Shown piece by piece: positions 16,226 through 27,100 of a stretch of 64,000 nt of DNA. How positions within the stretch are numbered: position 1 is the first letter of the stretch; each line of letters starts with the position of its first letter. Below the pieces are notes generated by a model. The model did no database searches. It worked only from the letters and a program-made list of their open reading frames with translations, and was not told where the DNA came from. This DNA is from Chloroflexales bacterium ZM16-3 (GTDB lineage Bacteria > Chloroflexota > Chloroflexia > Chloroflexales > Chloroflexaceae). The stretch is taken from NCBI GenBank assembly GCA_004138175.2, contig RYFE02000009.1, forward strand, positions 1-64,000. Reading direction: 5' to 3'. Position numbers and translations under genes: made by a program.

Positions 16226-17248
16226 ATGAGAGTGCGCTTCAGCGCTCGCTCCGATGTCGGCCTACGGCGCGAGGTCAATCAGGACTCGTACGGCGCACAG
16301 GAGCTGCCGCAGGCGGTGCTCCTGATCGTCTGCGACGGGATGGGCGGCCATGTCGCTGGCGAGGTCGCTAGTCGGCTGGGCGTCGATACGATCATTGCCA
16401 CCTTTGCTGCCTCCGCCCCGCCCGACGCGGCCCTCCGCGACTCGTTCGTCGCCGCGAACACCGCGATCTACACCGAGGGCCACGGGAGCATGGGCACCAC
16501 CGGCGTGGCCGCCCTCTTTGTCGATGGCCAGCTGCACGTGGCTAATGTCGGCGATAGCCGCGCCTACATGGTGCGTGAGGGCCAGATCGAGCAGATCTCC
16601 CGCGATCACTCGTTTGTCTCCGACCAGGTGGATGCCGGCCTGATGACCGCAGAGCAGGCCCGCACCTCGAATGTTCGTAATATTATCACCCGCGCCCTCG
16701 GCTACCAGCCTGAGGTTCAGGTTGATGTCTTCAGCCTCCCGCTGCGGCCCGGCGATACGGTGCTGCTCTCGTCGGACGGCATGCACGGCCTGATCGAGGA
16801 CAGCGAGATCGCTGAGGTGGCGAGTATCCTCCCGCCCGAGGATGCGGTGCAGCGGCTGGTGGATACGGCCAACGACCGGGGCGGCCACGATAATATTACG
16901 GTGGTGATCGCGCAGGTCGATGATGTCGATGGCCTCCTGACCGACACGGCTGCTGAGGTGAGCGAGCCGCAGGGCGATGCGTTGCCGCCCGTGGCCCCCG
17001 CCGCGCCACCTGCCCCGACCGAGCGCCCCCTCTCGCGGCTCGGCCTCCTGCTGGCCGGTCTCGCGCTTATGGTGCTCATTGTCGCCGCCAGTGTCCTCTT
17101 GGCCAACCCAGCCTCTGTGAGCGCTCCAGACGTTGCCCGCCCAACCCCCTCGACCTCGCCAACGGCGCTGGCCGCCACGGCCACGGCTACCTCGCCAACC
17201 GCCACTACCTCGATAACCGCCACTACCTCGATAACCGCCACGCCCTGA
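16226..17248 (+). CDS. PP2C-type Ser/Thr protein phosphatase, membrane-anchored
   Basis: 340 residues from ATG 16226 (CAGGAG upstream). Catalytic domain residues 5-232 with metal-binding Asp motifs VNQDSYG (D20), CDGMGGH (D37), GDSRAY (D110), SSDGMHGL (D184) and the terminal GGHDNITVV (D222). One membrane helix (about 271-293) and a Thr/Ala/Ser-rich tail with short TSITAT repeats follow, so the catalytic domain is cytoplasmic. It would dephosphorylate proteins modified by PknB-like kinases such as the one at 7.4-10 kb. A TATACT -10 lies at 16180-16185. Confidence 0.92.
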   Translation: MRVRFSARSDVGLRREVNQDSYGAQELPQAVLLIVCDGMGGHVAGEVASRLGVDTIIATFAASAPPDAALRDSFVAANTAIYTEGHGSMGTTGVAALFVDGQLHVANVGDSRAYMVREGQIEQISRDHSFVSDQVDAGLMTAEQARTSNVRNIITRALGYQPEVQVDVFSLPLRPGDTVLLSSDGMHGLIEDSEIAEVASILPPEDAVQRLVDTANDRGGHDNITVVIAQVDDVDGLLTDTAAEVSEPQGDALPPVAPAAPPAPTERPLSRLGLLLAGLALMVLIVAASVLLANPASVSAPDVARPTPSTSPTALAATATATSPTATTSITATTSITATP

Positions 17249-17310
17249 GATTATTGCAGATTGTAGATTGTAGGCAAGGGACGTGGAAATTTTTAAATAT
17301 CCCGGCATCA

Positions 17311-17387
17311 TGTCATGCTGAGCGCAGCGAAGCATCCCGACCGGGACTCTTCGCTCCGCCTTCGGCTGCGCTCAGAGTGACATGCTT
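17311..17387. repeat. Diverged copy of the GAGCGAAGCGAAG palindrome
   Basis: Reads TGTCATGCTGAGCGCAGCGA with a partly matching inverted arm ending CTCAGAGTGACATG. It resembles the core of the 112-bp MITE but without clear ends. Confidence 0.6.
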
Positions 17388-17477
17388 GCGCGATGGAACA
17401 ATGAAAAAGATCCGTTTCCCCAATACCGCAAAAGACGCTCATGCGCGGGGCGCATACCGCCGCGATGAAAAGGGGTC

Positions 17478-17506
17478 GTAGGGGGCGGTTCGCGAGCCGC
17501 CCCTAC
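17478..17506. repeat. GTAGGGGCG-type palindrome
   Basis: Near-perfect palindrome with ends GTAGGGGGCGG and CCGCCCCTAC around TTCGCGAG. Relatives lie at 19.63, 20.90, 39.36 and 55.21 kb. Confidence 0.7.
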
Positions 17507-17513
17507 AATCCGT

Positions 17514-17626
17514 TATTTTCACCTCAGGAACGCTGTAGCGTTTACCTGTCATTCTGAGCGAAGCGAAGAATCCCGGCCGGGATTCTTCGCTTCGCTCAGG
17601 GTGACAGCGTTCCTTTTTCTCTATTG
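17514..17626. mobile_element. MITE-like element, diverged copy
   Basis: The core palindrome (GAGCGAAGCGAAGAATCCC and complement) and the right end CTCTATTG match the 112-bp family. The left end is worn down. It sits just upstream of the mutL promoter region. Confidence 0.65.
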
Positions 17627-17722
17627 CGATTGTAGATTTGCCGCTGTAGCGCCTTTGCGTGGTACAATGTCCCGCAAAGATGTTCGCTTGTAAGCTCTGC
17701 AATCTGCAATCTAGGGACGCCT

Positions 17723-19618
17723 ATGCCGATCCGTCTGCTTGACTCAACCATCGCTGCGCAGATCGCCGCAGGCGAGGTGGTGGAGCGCCCGGCCTCGGTG
17801 ATCAAAGAGCTGGTCGAGAACGCCCTCGACTCGGGCGCTCGCCGGATCAGCGTGGAGGCTCGCGGCGGCGGGCTGCGTGAGCTGAAGGTGCAGGACGACG
17901 GCTGTGGTATCGCCGACCACGAGGTTGAGCTGGCCTTCGAGCGCCACGCCACCAGCAAGCTCCAGGCCGCCGAGGATCTTTTTAACATCAGCACTCTGGG
18001 CTTCCGTGGCGAGGCTCTGCCGAGCATCGCCAGCGTGGCCCAGGTGGTCTGTATCACCCGCGCCGCCGACGCAGAGCTGGGCGTCGAGCTGCGCATCGCC
18101 GGCGGCGAGGTGCAGGCCCGCACGCCGCGCGGCTGCTCGCCGGGCACCAGCATCAGCGTGCGCAACCTCTTCTATAACCTGCCCGTCCGCCGCGACTACC
18201 TGCGCTCCGAGGCCACCGAGCTGAGCGCGATCAGCGCGATCGTGCAGCAGTACGCCCTGGCCTACCCCGAGGTGCGCTTCGGCCTGGTGCTTGAGGGTCG
18301 GCTGGCAATGCAGACCAGCGGCGACGGCGACCGGCGCGGCGTCCTGATCGAGATCTACGGCCTCGACGTGGCCCGCCAGATGCTCGACGTGGAGGCGCAG
18401 TTCGGCGAAGAGGATCAGGCGGTGCATGTCATGGGGCTGATCTCGCCGCCCGGCCTGACCAGGGGATCGCGCAGCTACATGCACATCTTCGTCAACCGGC
18501 GGGCGCTCCAGCCACGCGGTGCCCTGGTTGCGATCATCGAGGACGCCTACCACACCATGCTGATGAAGGGCCGCCACCCGCTGGCCGTCCTCGATATCCG
18601 CGTCCACCCCACCGCCGTGGATGTGAATGTTCACCCGACGAAGAGCGAGGTGAAGTTTCGCTACGGGCCGAAGGTCAGCAGCGCTATTGGCCGCTCGGTG
18701 CGCGAGGCGCTGGTGTCGGGGGCCGGGGTGCCGGCCTGGGCCGACGCGAGCCACGATGGGTCTGGGGTGCAGCGGCGCTTCGAGCTGCGCCAGCTCGGCC
18801 AGGGCACCCGCGCGCCCGAGCCGCCCGCCTCGGCCTGGGGCGTCGGCGCCTCGGCCTGGGATGTGGACCGCTCGCGCTGGGATGTGGCCGGGAGTCAGGA
18901 ATTAGGAGTCAGGAGTCAGGGAGCGGAGCTGAACGGAAGCATAGGTGATGGAGAAGATGGGTTGGAGCGCGAGGTGTCTAGTGAGTCAACAGAATCCCGA
19001 CTCCTGAATCCTGACTCCCGACTCCTCAACCCCGGCCCCCGGCTCCCGCCGCTGCGCGTCGTCGGCCAGGTGGGGCTGACCTACATTGTGGCCGAGGCGC
19101 CCGAGGGCATGTACCTGATCGACCAGCACGCGGCCCACGAGCGGATCACCTACGAGCGGCTGATGGCGCAGCGGGCCGGCGGGGCGCTGGAGTCTCAGGG
19201 GCTGCTGCTGCCGCTGGCGGTGCCGCTGGCCCCGGCGGCGAGCGCCCTGCTGCTTGGCAGCCCCGACGAGCTCGCCGAACTGGGCTTTACGCTGGAGGAG
19301 TGGGGCGAGGGCGTGCGCGTGCGCTCCGCCCCGGCCAGCGTCCCGCCCGACGAGATCCCGCGCGCCCTGGCCGAGCTGGCCGACCACCTGGCGGGGCGGG
19401 GCGGCAGCACGCCCGCCGACCGGCGCGAGGAGATGCTGATCACGCTCTCCTGCCACACCTCGGTGCGGGCAGGCCAGGCCCTCTCGCACGAGGAGATGCG
19501 CCAGCTCCTGCGCCAGATGGAGGCATGTGCCAGCCCGCGCACATGCCCCCACGGCCGCCCGACGATGATCCTGATGAGCCCAGGCCAGCTAGAGCGGCAG
19601 TTCGGCAGGCGGGTGTAG
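17723..19618 (+). CDS. mutL: DNA mismatch repair protein MutL
   Basis: 631 residues. N-terminal GHKL ATPase domain with ELVENALDSGA, DDGCGI and TLGFRGEALPSI. The middle domain has NRRAL and DVNVHPTKSEVKF. The C-terminal dimerisation/endonuclease domain starts about residue 445 with the metal-binding motif DQHAAHERITYE (467-478) and CPHGRPT near the end, so it should be a nicking-type MutL. The linker (about 390-440) is built from inverted heptamer repeat DNA encoding SQELGVRSQG and SRLLNPDSRLLNP. No mutS is in the window. TACAAT at 17663-17668 may be the -10. Start at ATG 17723. Confidence 0.96.
   Translation: MPIRLLDSTIAAQIAAGEVVERPASVIKELVENALDSGARRISVEARGGGLRELKVQDDGCGIADHEVELAFERHATSKLQAAEDLFNISTLGFRGEALPSIASVAQVVCITRAADAELGVELRIAGGEVQARTPRGCSPGTSISVRNLFYNLPVRRDYLRSEATELSAISAIVQQYALAYPEVRFGLVLEGRLAMQTSGDGDRRGVLIEIYGLDVARQMLDVEAQFGEEDQAVHVMGLISPPGLTRGSRSYMHIFVNRRALQPRGALVAIIEDAYHTMLMKGRHPLAVLDIRVHPTAVDVNVHPTKSEVKFRYGPKVSSAIGRSVREALVSGAGVPAWADASHDGSGVQRRFELRQLGQGTRAPEPPASAWGVGASAWDVDRSRWDVAGSQELGVRSQGAELNGSIGDGEDGLEREVSSESTESRLLNPDSRLLNPGPRLPPLRVVGQVGLTYIVAEAPEGMYLIDQHAAHERITYERLMAQRAGGALESQGLLLPLAVPLAPAASALLLGSPDELAELGFTLEEWGEGVRVRSAPASVPPDEIPRALAELADHLAGRGGSTPADRREEMLITLSCHTSVRAGQALSHEEMRQLLRQMEACASPRTCPHGRPTMILMSPGQLERQFGRRV
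18893..19042. repeat. Inverted heptamer array inside mutL
   Basis: GGAGTCAGGAATTAGGAGTC at the left and ACTCCTGAATCCTGACTCCC at the right: arrays of GGAGTCA-type units facing their complement about 80 bp apart, in frame within the MutL linker. Confidence 0.75.
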
Positions 19619-19630
19619 GGCGCGTCGTGA

Positions 19631-19656
19631 TAGGGCGCGTCGCGACGCGCCCCTAC
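19631..19656. repeat. TAGGGGCG-type palindrome
   Basis: TAGGGCGCGTCGCGACGCGC followed by CCCTAC, a palindrome between the convergent mutL and C45 genes, likely acting as a shared terminator. Confidence 0.6.
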
Positions 19657-20828
19657 ACCGCCACGGGCGTGAACGGCACCGTGCAGGGCACGTCGGGGGC
19701 CACGTGCATCACCTGTGCGCCGAGGTCGATCACGATCCCGCAGACGCTCTCGCCGCGGTCTACTGGGGCCACCCGCGTGTCGGGGTGCCTACAGATGCAG
19801 CGCGGGTCGCCCTCGTGGTCGCGCAGGATGGCCTGGAAGTCGGCGATCTCTAGGTGGCCGCGCCCGGCCTGAAGAAGATCCCAGGCGCGGCCGTGGCGCT
19901 CGCGGGTGGTGCTCGTCCTCGGGTCGATCACACACTCGCCGGTCGCCGCCCCCGTATCTAGGCAGTGGTTGGCGTGGGCCAGCACCCCGCCCTGGGCCGA
20001 CACCTCGGCCACCCCCGCCGGCGTGATCTCTAGGCTCGCCAGGCCGCCGTCGGCGCTGGCCAGAGTGATGCAGGATGAGCCCGCCGCCGGGGCCATGTCG
20101 GCCATGGCCCGCGCCTCGGCGAAGCTGCGCGCCTGGAGCATCTTGCGCAGCAGGATATGGACGGGCATGCCCGCCTCGCGCCCGTCGCCCTCGGAGCGCA
20201 GCAGGTTTAGGCCAACGGCGACCCCCGCGCTGTTTAGGCCAACCTTCGCCACCATGCCCGCCTCGGTCATCGTCAGGATATCCGGCTCGCCGGGGGCGCG
20301 CACGCGCAGCAGGATGCACGCCCTGCGCTGGTCGCCCTGCCAGTCCCATGTCTGGGCGAGGATCGTGGTGCCAGTGGCGCTTGCCGAGGGCTGGGCGGCG
20401 GCGGTGGTGCACTCGCCGTCATCGACGGGGGCGACGCCTGTCGCGGGGGCGGGCGCGTCATCCAGGTGGGCTGGCACCCCGGCGGCGCGGTTTCGCTCGT
20501 GGGCCGCCGGCCACTCGGGGTGGATCACGCCGAGGCCGATGCCTGCCATCAGCTCGGTGCGCACGTTCAGGGCCAGGATCTCGCCTAGCTGTCGCCCTGC
20601 GCCGTCGGCGATGCCGCGCATCTCCTCAAGCAGATCTGGCGCGACCTCGTGCAGCACGGGCAGGTAGCGCAGCGCTTCCGCCTGGCTGGCCGCCCAGTCC
20701 AGGCCGCGCCGGTAGGCGAAGAGCCGCGCGTAGCTGGCGATGCTGTGGTCGATCAGGTGGGGCACGTCGGCCCCGTACTGGCGCCCGCGCTCGTACGGCG
20801 CGCCGACAATGGTTAGCTCAGGGAACAT
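19653..20828 (-). CDS. C45-family autoproteolytic acyltransferase/hydrolase
   Basis: 391 residues, similar in layout to acyl-CoA:6-aminopenicillanic acid acyltransferase-type NTN hydrolases (peptidase family C45). N-terminal helix-rich part PYERGRQYGADVPHLIDHS, then ALNVRTELM, the predicted processing/nucleophile Cys in DDGECTTAAA (about residue 139), TWDWQ, MTEAGMVAKVGLNSAGVAVGLN, HANHCL and DPRTSTTRERHGRAWDLL near the C terminus. These enzymes cleave or form amide bonds after self-cleavage at the Cys. Substrate unknown. It starts at ATG 20828. The chain just before the Cys is unusually long and Ala/Pro-rich. Confidence 0.8.
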   Translation of the reverse strand: MFPELTIVGAPYERGRQYGADVPHLIDHSIASYARLFAYRRGLDWAASQAEALRYLPVLHEVAPDLLEEMRGIADGAGRQLGEILALNVRTELMAGIGLGVIHPEWPAAHERNRAAGVPAHLDDAPAPATGVAPVDDGECTTAAAQPSASATGTTILAQTWDWQGDQRRACILLRVRAPGEPDILTMTEAGMVAKVGLNSAGVAVGLNLLRSEGDGREAGMPVHILLRKMLQARSFAEARAMADMAPAAGSSCITLASADGGLASLEITPAGVAEVSAQGGVLAHANHCLDTGAATGECVIDPRTSTTRERHGRAWDLLQAGRGHLEIADFQAILRDHEGDPRCICRHPDTRVAPVDRGESVCGIVIDLGAQVMHVAPDVPCTVPFTPVAV

Positions 20829-20903
20829 GCTGGCTCCTTCGTGCGATTGCAGGTTGGGCGCAACGCTCTCGGGCGCGGCCCAATATCATTCTACACGAGG
20901 TGG

Positions 20904-20931
20904 GTAGGGGCGGCTCGCGGGCCGCCCCTAC
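20904..20931. repeat. GTAGGGGCG-type palindrome
   Basis: GTAGGGGCGGCTCGCGGGCC followed by GCCCCTAC. Same family as at 17.48 and 39.36 kb. Confidence 0.7.
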
Positions 20932-21000
20932 GGATTCCGTGACCCAACAAAAAATACGGGGGCGGCACTGCAGCCCCCGTACCTCACCAGGAGACCTATA

Positions 21001-21100
21001 GCACTGAGCAGATCGATTGAACCCGTTATCGGCAGGCGCGAGCGCAGCGAGCCACCAGAATCAGTGCCTCAGTGGCTCAATCAGTACGCTCAGTGCTCTA
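21001..21100. repeat. CACTGAG-ended repeat with CAGTG phrases
   Basis: Bounded by GCACTGAG and CTCAGTGC in inverted order, with internal TCAGTGCCTCAGTGGCTCA. The stretch GCGCGAGCGCAGCGAGCCACC is found inverted at about 32.15 kb. It lies just beyond the 3' end of the Calx-beta gene. Confidence 0.65.
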
Positions 21101-24100
21101 ATTGATTATGGCCACTGCCCCAGCCTTGCCGACGAAGGGATTGCCCAGCACATCGCTGTAGTCTGCCAGCAGGCTCAGGCCAACCATGCCGCTCCCGGTC
21201 GCGCTCGCCGTGGTGTTGATCGTCACCGTGCCGGTGGCCCCGGCGTTCACCTTGCCCACGCTGACCGTCAGGGTGCTGCCGGACAGGGTACACGTCGCGC
21301 CGGTGCAGCTTACGAAGGTCAGGTCGCTCGGCAGGGTGACGGTGAAGGTGGTGCCCATGGCCGCACCCGCCAGTATCCCGCTCGATGTGTTCGTGTAGTT
21401 CACGTTGAAGCTTAGGCTGCCGCCTGGCGCGACCGTCACCGGGCTAGGGGTGACGCTGATGCTGAGCGACGGCGTGCCCTGCTGCGTAAGGTAGCTCGCC
21501 TGGTCGGTCTGCCCCTCCTGGATAAGCTGGTTCTGGGTGCCCATATCCGAGGTGCATGTGACAATGCGCCACCAGCCGGACTCTGGATTTGTGAAGCTGT
21601 CGCCGCCCCGAGTGGTGGCGGTGCCAAGGTTCCATACACTGCTGCCCGAGGCCGTCCCCGCCAAGCCGCCGGTGATGCCCTGCGGATCGTAGATGGCGCT
21701 TGGCGGGTAGTAGCGCACCCGTGCCGACAGGGTCGGCGAGTCAAGATCATAGTTGTTGAAGGTCGCCGTGCTCTGGCCTGGCCGCACGTACTCGTAGAAG
21801 GTCCTACACTGATTGGTACCTGGGGCGAAGCGGAGCGTCGTCTGCTGGAGGCCGAAGGTGATCTCATCGCCGCTGCCCGCCACGCCGTCGATGTCGCCGG
21901 TCGGCGGCTGGGCGGGCAGCGGATTCTGCCAGCCCACGCGGATGCCCCAGTCGTTGACATCGTCTGTCGCAGTGGCAACGCGCAGCAGGTAGGTGCCGCA
22001 TGCCCCTGGGGCGCTTGTGAAGAGGGTGCTCCAGATGCCGTTTGTCGTGTTGGGGGCATAGGGTGTGGCGATCATTGATGTGGCGCCCATCCCCGGCAGC
22101 GCCCCGCTATAGACCCATCCGGCGGGCATCTGGTAAAGCTCGAAGGTTGTGGTGTCGGGGGTGTTGTTGATCATATCCTGCGACGGGGTTCCGTTGATGC
22201 CCGCATCGTATAGATCGACCTGCAATACCTGGCTGCTGTACCCGCAGGGCACATCGATCCGCAGGTAGGTGTCTCCGGTGCCACTATTGGCGTAGTAGTT
22301 CCAGCCATCGATATTATAGCCAGAGCCGGCAGTCTGGACGAAGCCGAGCTGCGCCGCAGGTGGCGGGTTATCATCGTCGATGATCGTGACGGTGGCGGTG
22401 GACGCCCCCAGGGTGAGGCCCACCGGCGTATTGAGAGTCACACTAAAGGTCTCGTCTGGCTCCGCAGTGCCATCATTGGTGATCGCCACGGGGAAGGTCT
22501 GCTCGATCTGGCCGATGGCGAAGTTCAACGTGCCGACGGTGGCTGTAAAATCTGCGCCTGTCGCCGTGTCTGCCACCGTTGTGTATTGGACACTGACCCC
22601 GCCGGGCGAGGGGGCGCTCAGGCGCACGTGCAGCGTCACGCTGCCATCGGCCTCGCCGACGGTGTAGGTGGACGGGCTGAAGCCCACAATAAGCTGATCG
22701 GTCGGGTCGTTCAGGATCGTCCCGATGCCCTGGTTGTCGGCCATGACGACGCTGAGCGCCCCGGTGTTCGTCGGGCTCGACAGCAGCACCACAAAGCGCT
22801 CCTCGGACTCGTAGATGGTGTCGCCGATCACGTCCACCGTGATCGTGGTGGTGGTCGTGCCCATCAGGATAGTCGCTGTGCCGGTTGTTGCCGTGTAGTC
22901 GCTGCCCGCCGTGGCCGTCAGGTCGGCGGTGGTGTAGTTTACGCTCACATCGCCGTCGGCCGGCGCGCTTAGGCTGACGATAAAGTTAAACGCGGTTGTC
23001 CCGGTGTCGCCCTCAAGCGCGGTGACATCGCTGATTCGTACCCCAATCGGCTCATTGTCGAGGTTTGTCAGCCCGACGAGCTTCGGGGCAAGGGCGTTAT
23101 AGGCCGTCGCTGTGCCGCTGGTCGGGCCGACCCGCACGTTGTAGGCGACCGGGCCATCTATCAACAGATCATCCACCCCAGTCACTGTCACCGTCTGCGG
23201 CAGGCTCCAGTTGGCCGTGGTGAAGGTTAGGCTGGCCGGGCTGACTGTGCCCTCGGTCAGATCCAGGCTGACAAGCGGCACCGTCACGGTGTCGGTGGGC
23301 TGGTTGAGCAGGGCCACCGTGAACGTGACCGATGTTAGGTTCTCGCTGGTGCTCGGGCCACTTGGCGTGGAGATCACCAGATCCGCCGGGTCGTTATCGG
23401 TGATGTCGGCTGTCACGCTATCAACGGCGATCCCGTCGTAGAGCGGGTCGGTGCTTGTCGCCGTGTGCGTGATCTGCCCGGTGTGCGGCCCTTCAGCTAC
23501 CGCATCATCCACCGCCGTCACCGTCACCGTCTGGGCCACATTCCAGTTGGTTGAGTCGAAGGTCAGGCTTGGCGTATTGACGCTGACCTGGGCATCGGGC
23601 GTGATCGCGATTGTCACCTGAGCGAGCGGCTGGCTTTTTAGAACCACCGTGTACGTTACTGGTATCAGGTCGCCCGCCTCTGCGACTGCCAGGTTCGGCG
23701 TCGTCACCGGCGTCACCGTCACCCCGGCGGTGTCGTTGTCGGTGATGTCGGCTGTTACGCTATTGACTGTGATCCCGTTGATAGCGTCGTAGAGCGGGTC
23801 GGTGCTTGTCGCTGTGTGCGTGACGATCCCAGGGTGCGGGCTGATCTCGTCGATCTTGTCGTCCACCGCCGTCACCGTCACCGTCTGAGCCACATTCCAG
23901 TTGGTCGCGTCGAAGGTCAGGGTTGGCGTATTGACGCTGACCTGGGCATCGGGCGTGATCGAGATTGTCACCGCTGCGGCAGGCGCGGTGCTCAGCATCA
24001 CGGTGTAGGTTGACGAGGTCGGCCCAACCTCGGAGATCGCCAGCGGTGTCGTTGCCGGTTTCACCAGCACCCCGACATCGTTATCGGTGATGTCGGCTGT

Positions 24101-27100
24101 CACGCTATCAACGGCGATCCCGTTGTAGAGCGGGTCGGTGCTTGTCGCCGTCTGAGTGATCTGCCCGGAGTGCGGCCCTTCAGCTACCGCATCGTTCACC
24201 GCCGTCACGGTCACCGTCTGGGCGGTATTCCAGTTGGCCGCGTTGAAGGTCAGGCTTGGCGTATTGACGCTGACCTGGGCATCGGGCGTGATCGAGATTG
24301 TCACCGGGGCGAGCGGCTCGCTGGTCAGGACAACATCGTAGGTCGAGGTCGCCCCGCCCTCGGCGATCGCCAGGGTCGGCGTCGTCACCGGCGTGACCGT
24401 CACCCCGGCGGTGTCGTTGTCGAGGACATAGGCCGTGACCTGCGGGATCACTGGTAGCGGCGGGCTGTTGTACTTGGGGTCGCTACTGGTGATGGTGTGG
24501 GTGATCAGGCCAATATGCCGCGACGCGATATCGTTTAGTGTCGGCTCCGTGTTCGGCCCCTCGTCCACCGCATCATCCACCGCCGTCACCGTCACCGTCT
24601 GGGCCGTACTCCAGTTGGTTGCGTCGAAGGTCAGGCTCGGCGTATCGACGCTAACCTGGGCATTGGGCGTGATCGAGATCGAGATCGTCACCGGGGCAGT
24701 TGGCTCACTTGTCAGCACCACCGTGTAGCTATCCGTGACCACGCCCTCCGCCGCGAAGAGCGTGGTCTTCGAAACCGTCACCCCGGCGGTGTCGTCATCA
24801 ATATTCGTCACGGCAACGGTCTTTGCGGCAGCCAGATCGTAGACCGTCGGGTCGCCCGAGGTCGGGCCGACCTGTACGTCATAGGTGATATTGCCATCAT
24901 CGACGGAGTCGTTTACCCCTGTCACTGTCACCGTCTGTGGGATGTCCCATGAAGTGGCACCAACAGCGGCAGTGAAGGTTAGGCTGACCGGGCTGACCGT
25001 ACCTTCGGTCAGATCTAGGCTGGCAACCGGCACCGTCACATCGACCACCGGCTCGGTGAGTAGATGCACGGTGAAGGTAAATGTGCCACCGGCCTCGGTC
25101 GTGCTCCCGCTGATTGCCGAGATCACCAGTTCCGCCGGGTCGTTATCGGTATTGGTTAGGCTGATTGTCTGCGCAAAGGTGCCGTTGTAAAGCGTATCTG
25201 TGGTACTGGTGTCCGGGCCGACAGTAACGTTGTAGGGGATATTTCCATCGGCCAGCGTGTCATTCTGGCCCGTCACCGTCACCGTCTGCGGGATGTTCCA
25301 GTTCCCCGGCGTGAAAATTAGCGGGAGCACTGTAGGCGCAGTCACAGTCACTACGCCCTCCGTCGTGTCGCCGCTGACCACCGGGATGGTCACATTCGCT
25401 GTTGGCTTGCTGTTTAGCCACACATCGAAGGTCATCGTGTCGCCCGCCTCGGTTGTTGTGCCTGTCGTCGTCGAGATATTCATCCCGGCGGTGTCATTAT
25501 CGAGGACATAGGCAGTGACCTGCGGGATCACCGGCAGCGGCGGGCTGTTGTACTTGGGGTCGCTACTGGCGATGGTATGGGTGATCATGCCACTATGCCG
25601 CGACGCGATATCGTTTGGCGTCGGCTCGCTGTTCGGCCCCTCGTCAACATAGTCAACAACGGCGCTCACCGTCACCGTCTGCGGCGCGCTCCAATTTGCT
25701 GGCGTGAAGGTCAGCACCTTCGCGGTTTGTCCATTCACCAGCAGTTGAGGGTCTGCTGTGATGGTGATTGTCACGTCCTGGAGCGGCTGGCTGTCCAGCA
25801 CAGTGGTATAGCTCGCGCTCACGCCGCTCTCCGCCACGAAGAGTGTTGTCTTCGACAGCGTCACCCCGGCGGTGTCGTTGTCGATATTGGTCAGGTTTTG
25901 CGCGAACGGGAGGGTGCCATTCTGGGTGGCACCATTGTAGAACGGCACAGCCCCGCTGTAGAACGGGTCGGCGCTCGTGGACTGGCCGATAGTGACCGAG
26001 TAGACGATATCGCCGTCGTCGACGAAGTCATCCACGCCCGTCACCGTGACGGTTCGCGGCACATTCCAGTTGGCGGGCGTGAAGGTCAGGCTGGCTGGGC
26101 TGACCTTGCCCTCAGCCAGGTTGCTGCTGCTGAGCGGGATGGTGACATTCGCCGTCGGCTGGCTCTTGAGCTGTAGCTGGAAGGTCACGCTGGCGCCAGC
26201 CTCGCTGGTCGTCCAGCTGAGGTTGTTAAGCAGCGCCACCCCCGGCAGGTCGTCATCGTTAATGGTCAGCGTGTAGATGTTCGGCGTGCCCTGGATGGCG
26301 TTTGTCGGGCTGCCGAGGGTGACGACAAGGCTCTCTGTGTTCTCGGCGATCTTGTCGTCGAGGATGTTGAAGGTCAGGTTCAGCCGGGTGACGCCGGGCG
26401 GGAAGGTCAGCGTGCCATTGGTCAGGGTGTGATCCGTCGCGCCGGCTGTGCCGCCAATGGTGTAGGGCACCGTGACGGAGAAGGCGCTCTGCTTGTCGAG
26501 CATAAACGGGATGGACACCCGGCCTACGCCCTCGGAGACCGTCTGCGACGAGCGGACAAAGCTCACCAGCGGCGGGGCGGTCTGGTCAATAATTGTCAGG
26601 GTCGCCGTCTCGCCGCCCGAGATCGTCGCGCCCGAGAGCGCCTCAAGGGTGATGATAACCCGCTCGTTGCCCTCTTTGATCTGGTCGGCGAGGATGGTGA
26701 TCGGGATCGATAGGGTGTCGGTGGCAGCATTGAACGAGAAGGTGCCCGTCGCAGCGGCAACCTGATAGTCCTGCCCGGCCACAGCTGTGCCATCGCTGAT
26801 GGTGTAGCGCACCATCACCGTGCTCGGCAGCTTCGCGCCGGCCGGCTGGGTCGTGACCCCGACCGTGAACGTGAGCGTCACCGGAACCCCGTCGCCCTCG
26901 CGGGCGTTCAGGTTGTTCTGGGCGAAGCCGACCATCACCATCGGGGTTGGCGTGACGGTTGGCGAAGGCGTGTTGGTTGGCAAGGGCGTGTTGGTCGGCG
27001 TCCCAGGAACCGCCGTGCGGGTGGCCGTCGGCGAGGGCGTGCGGGTGGCCGTCGGCGAGGGCGTGCGGGTGGCCGTCGGCGAGGGCGGGCTCGTCGCCAC

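Noticed and set aside
23500-26200. Regularly spaced similar DNA blocks as a possible CRISPR array
   Set aside because: They are codons of repeated Calx-beta modules within one long frame, with spacing over 300 bp and diverged copies.
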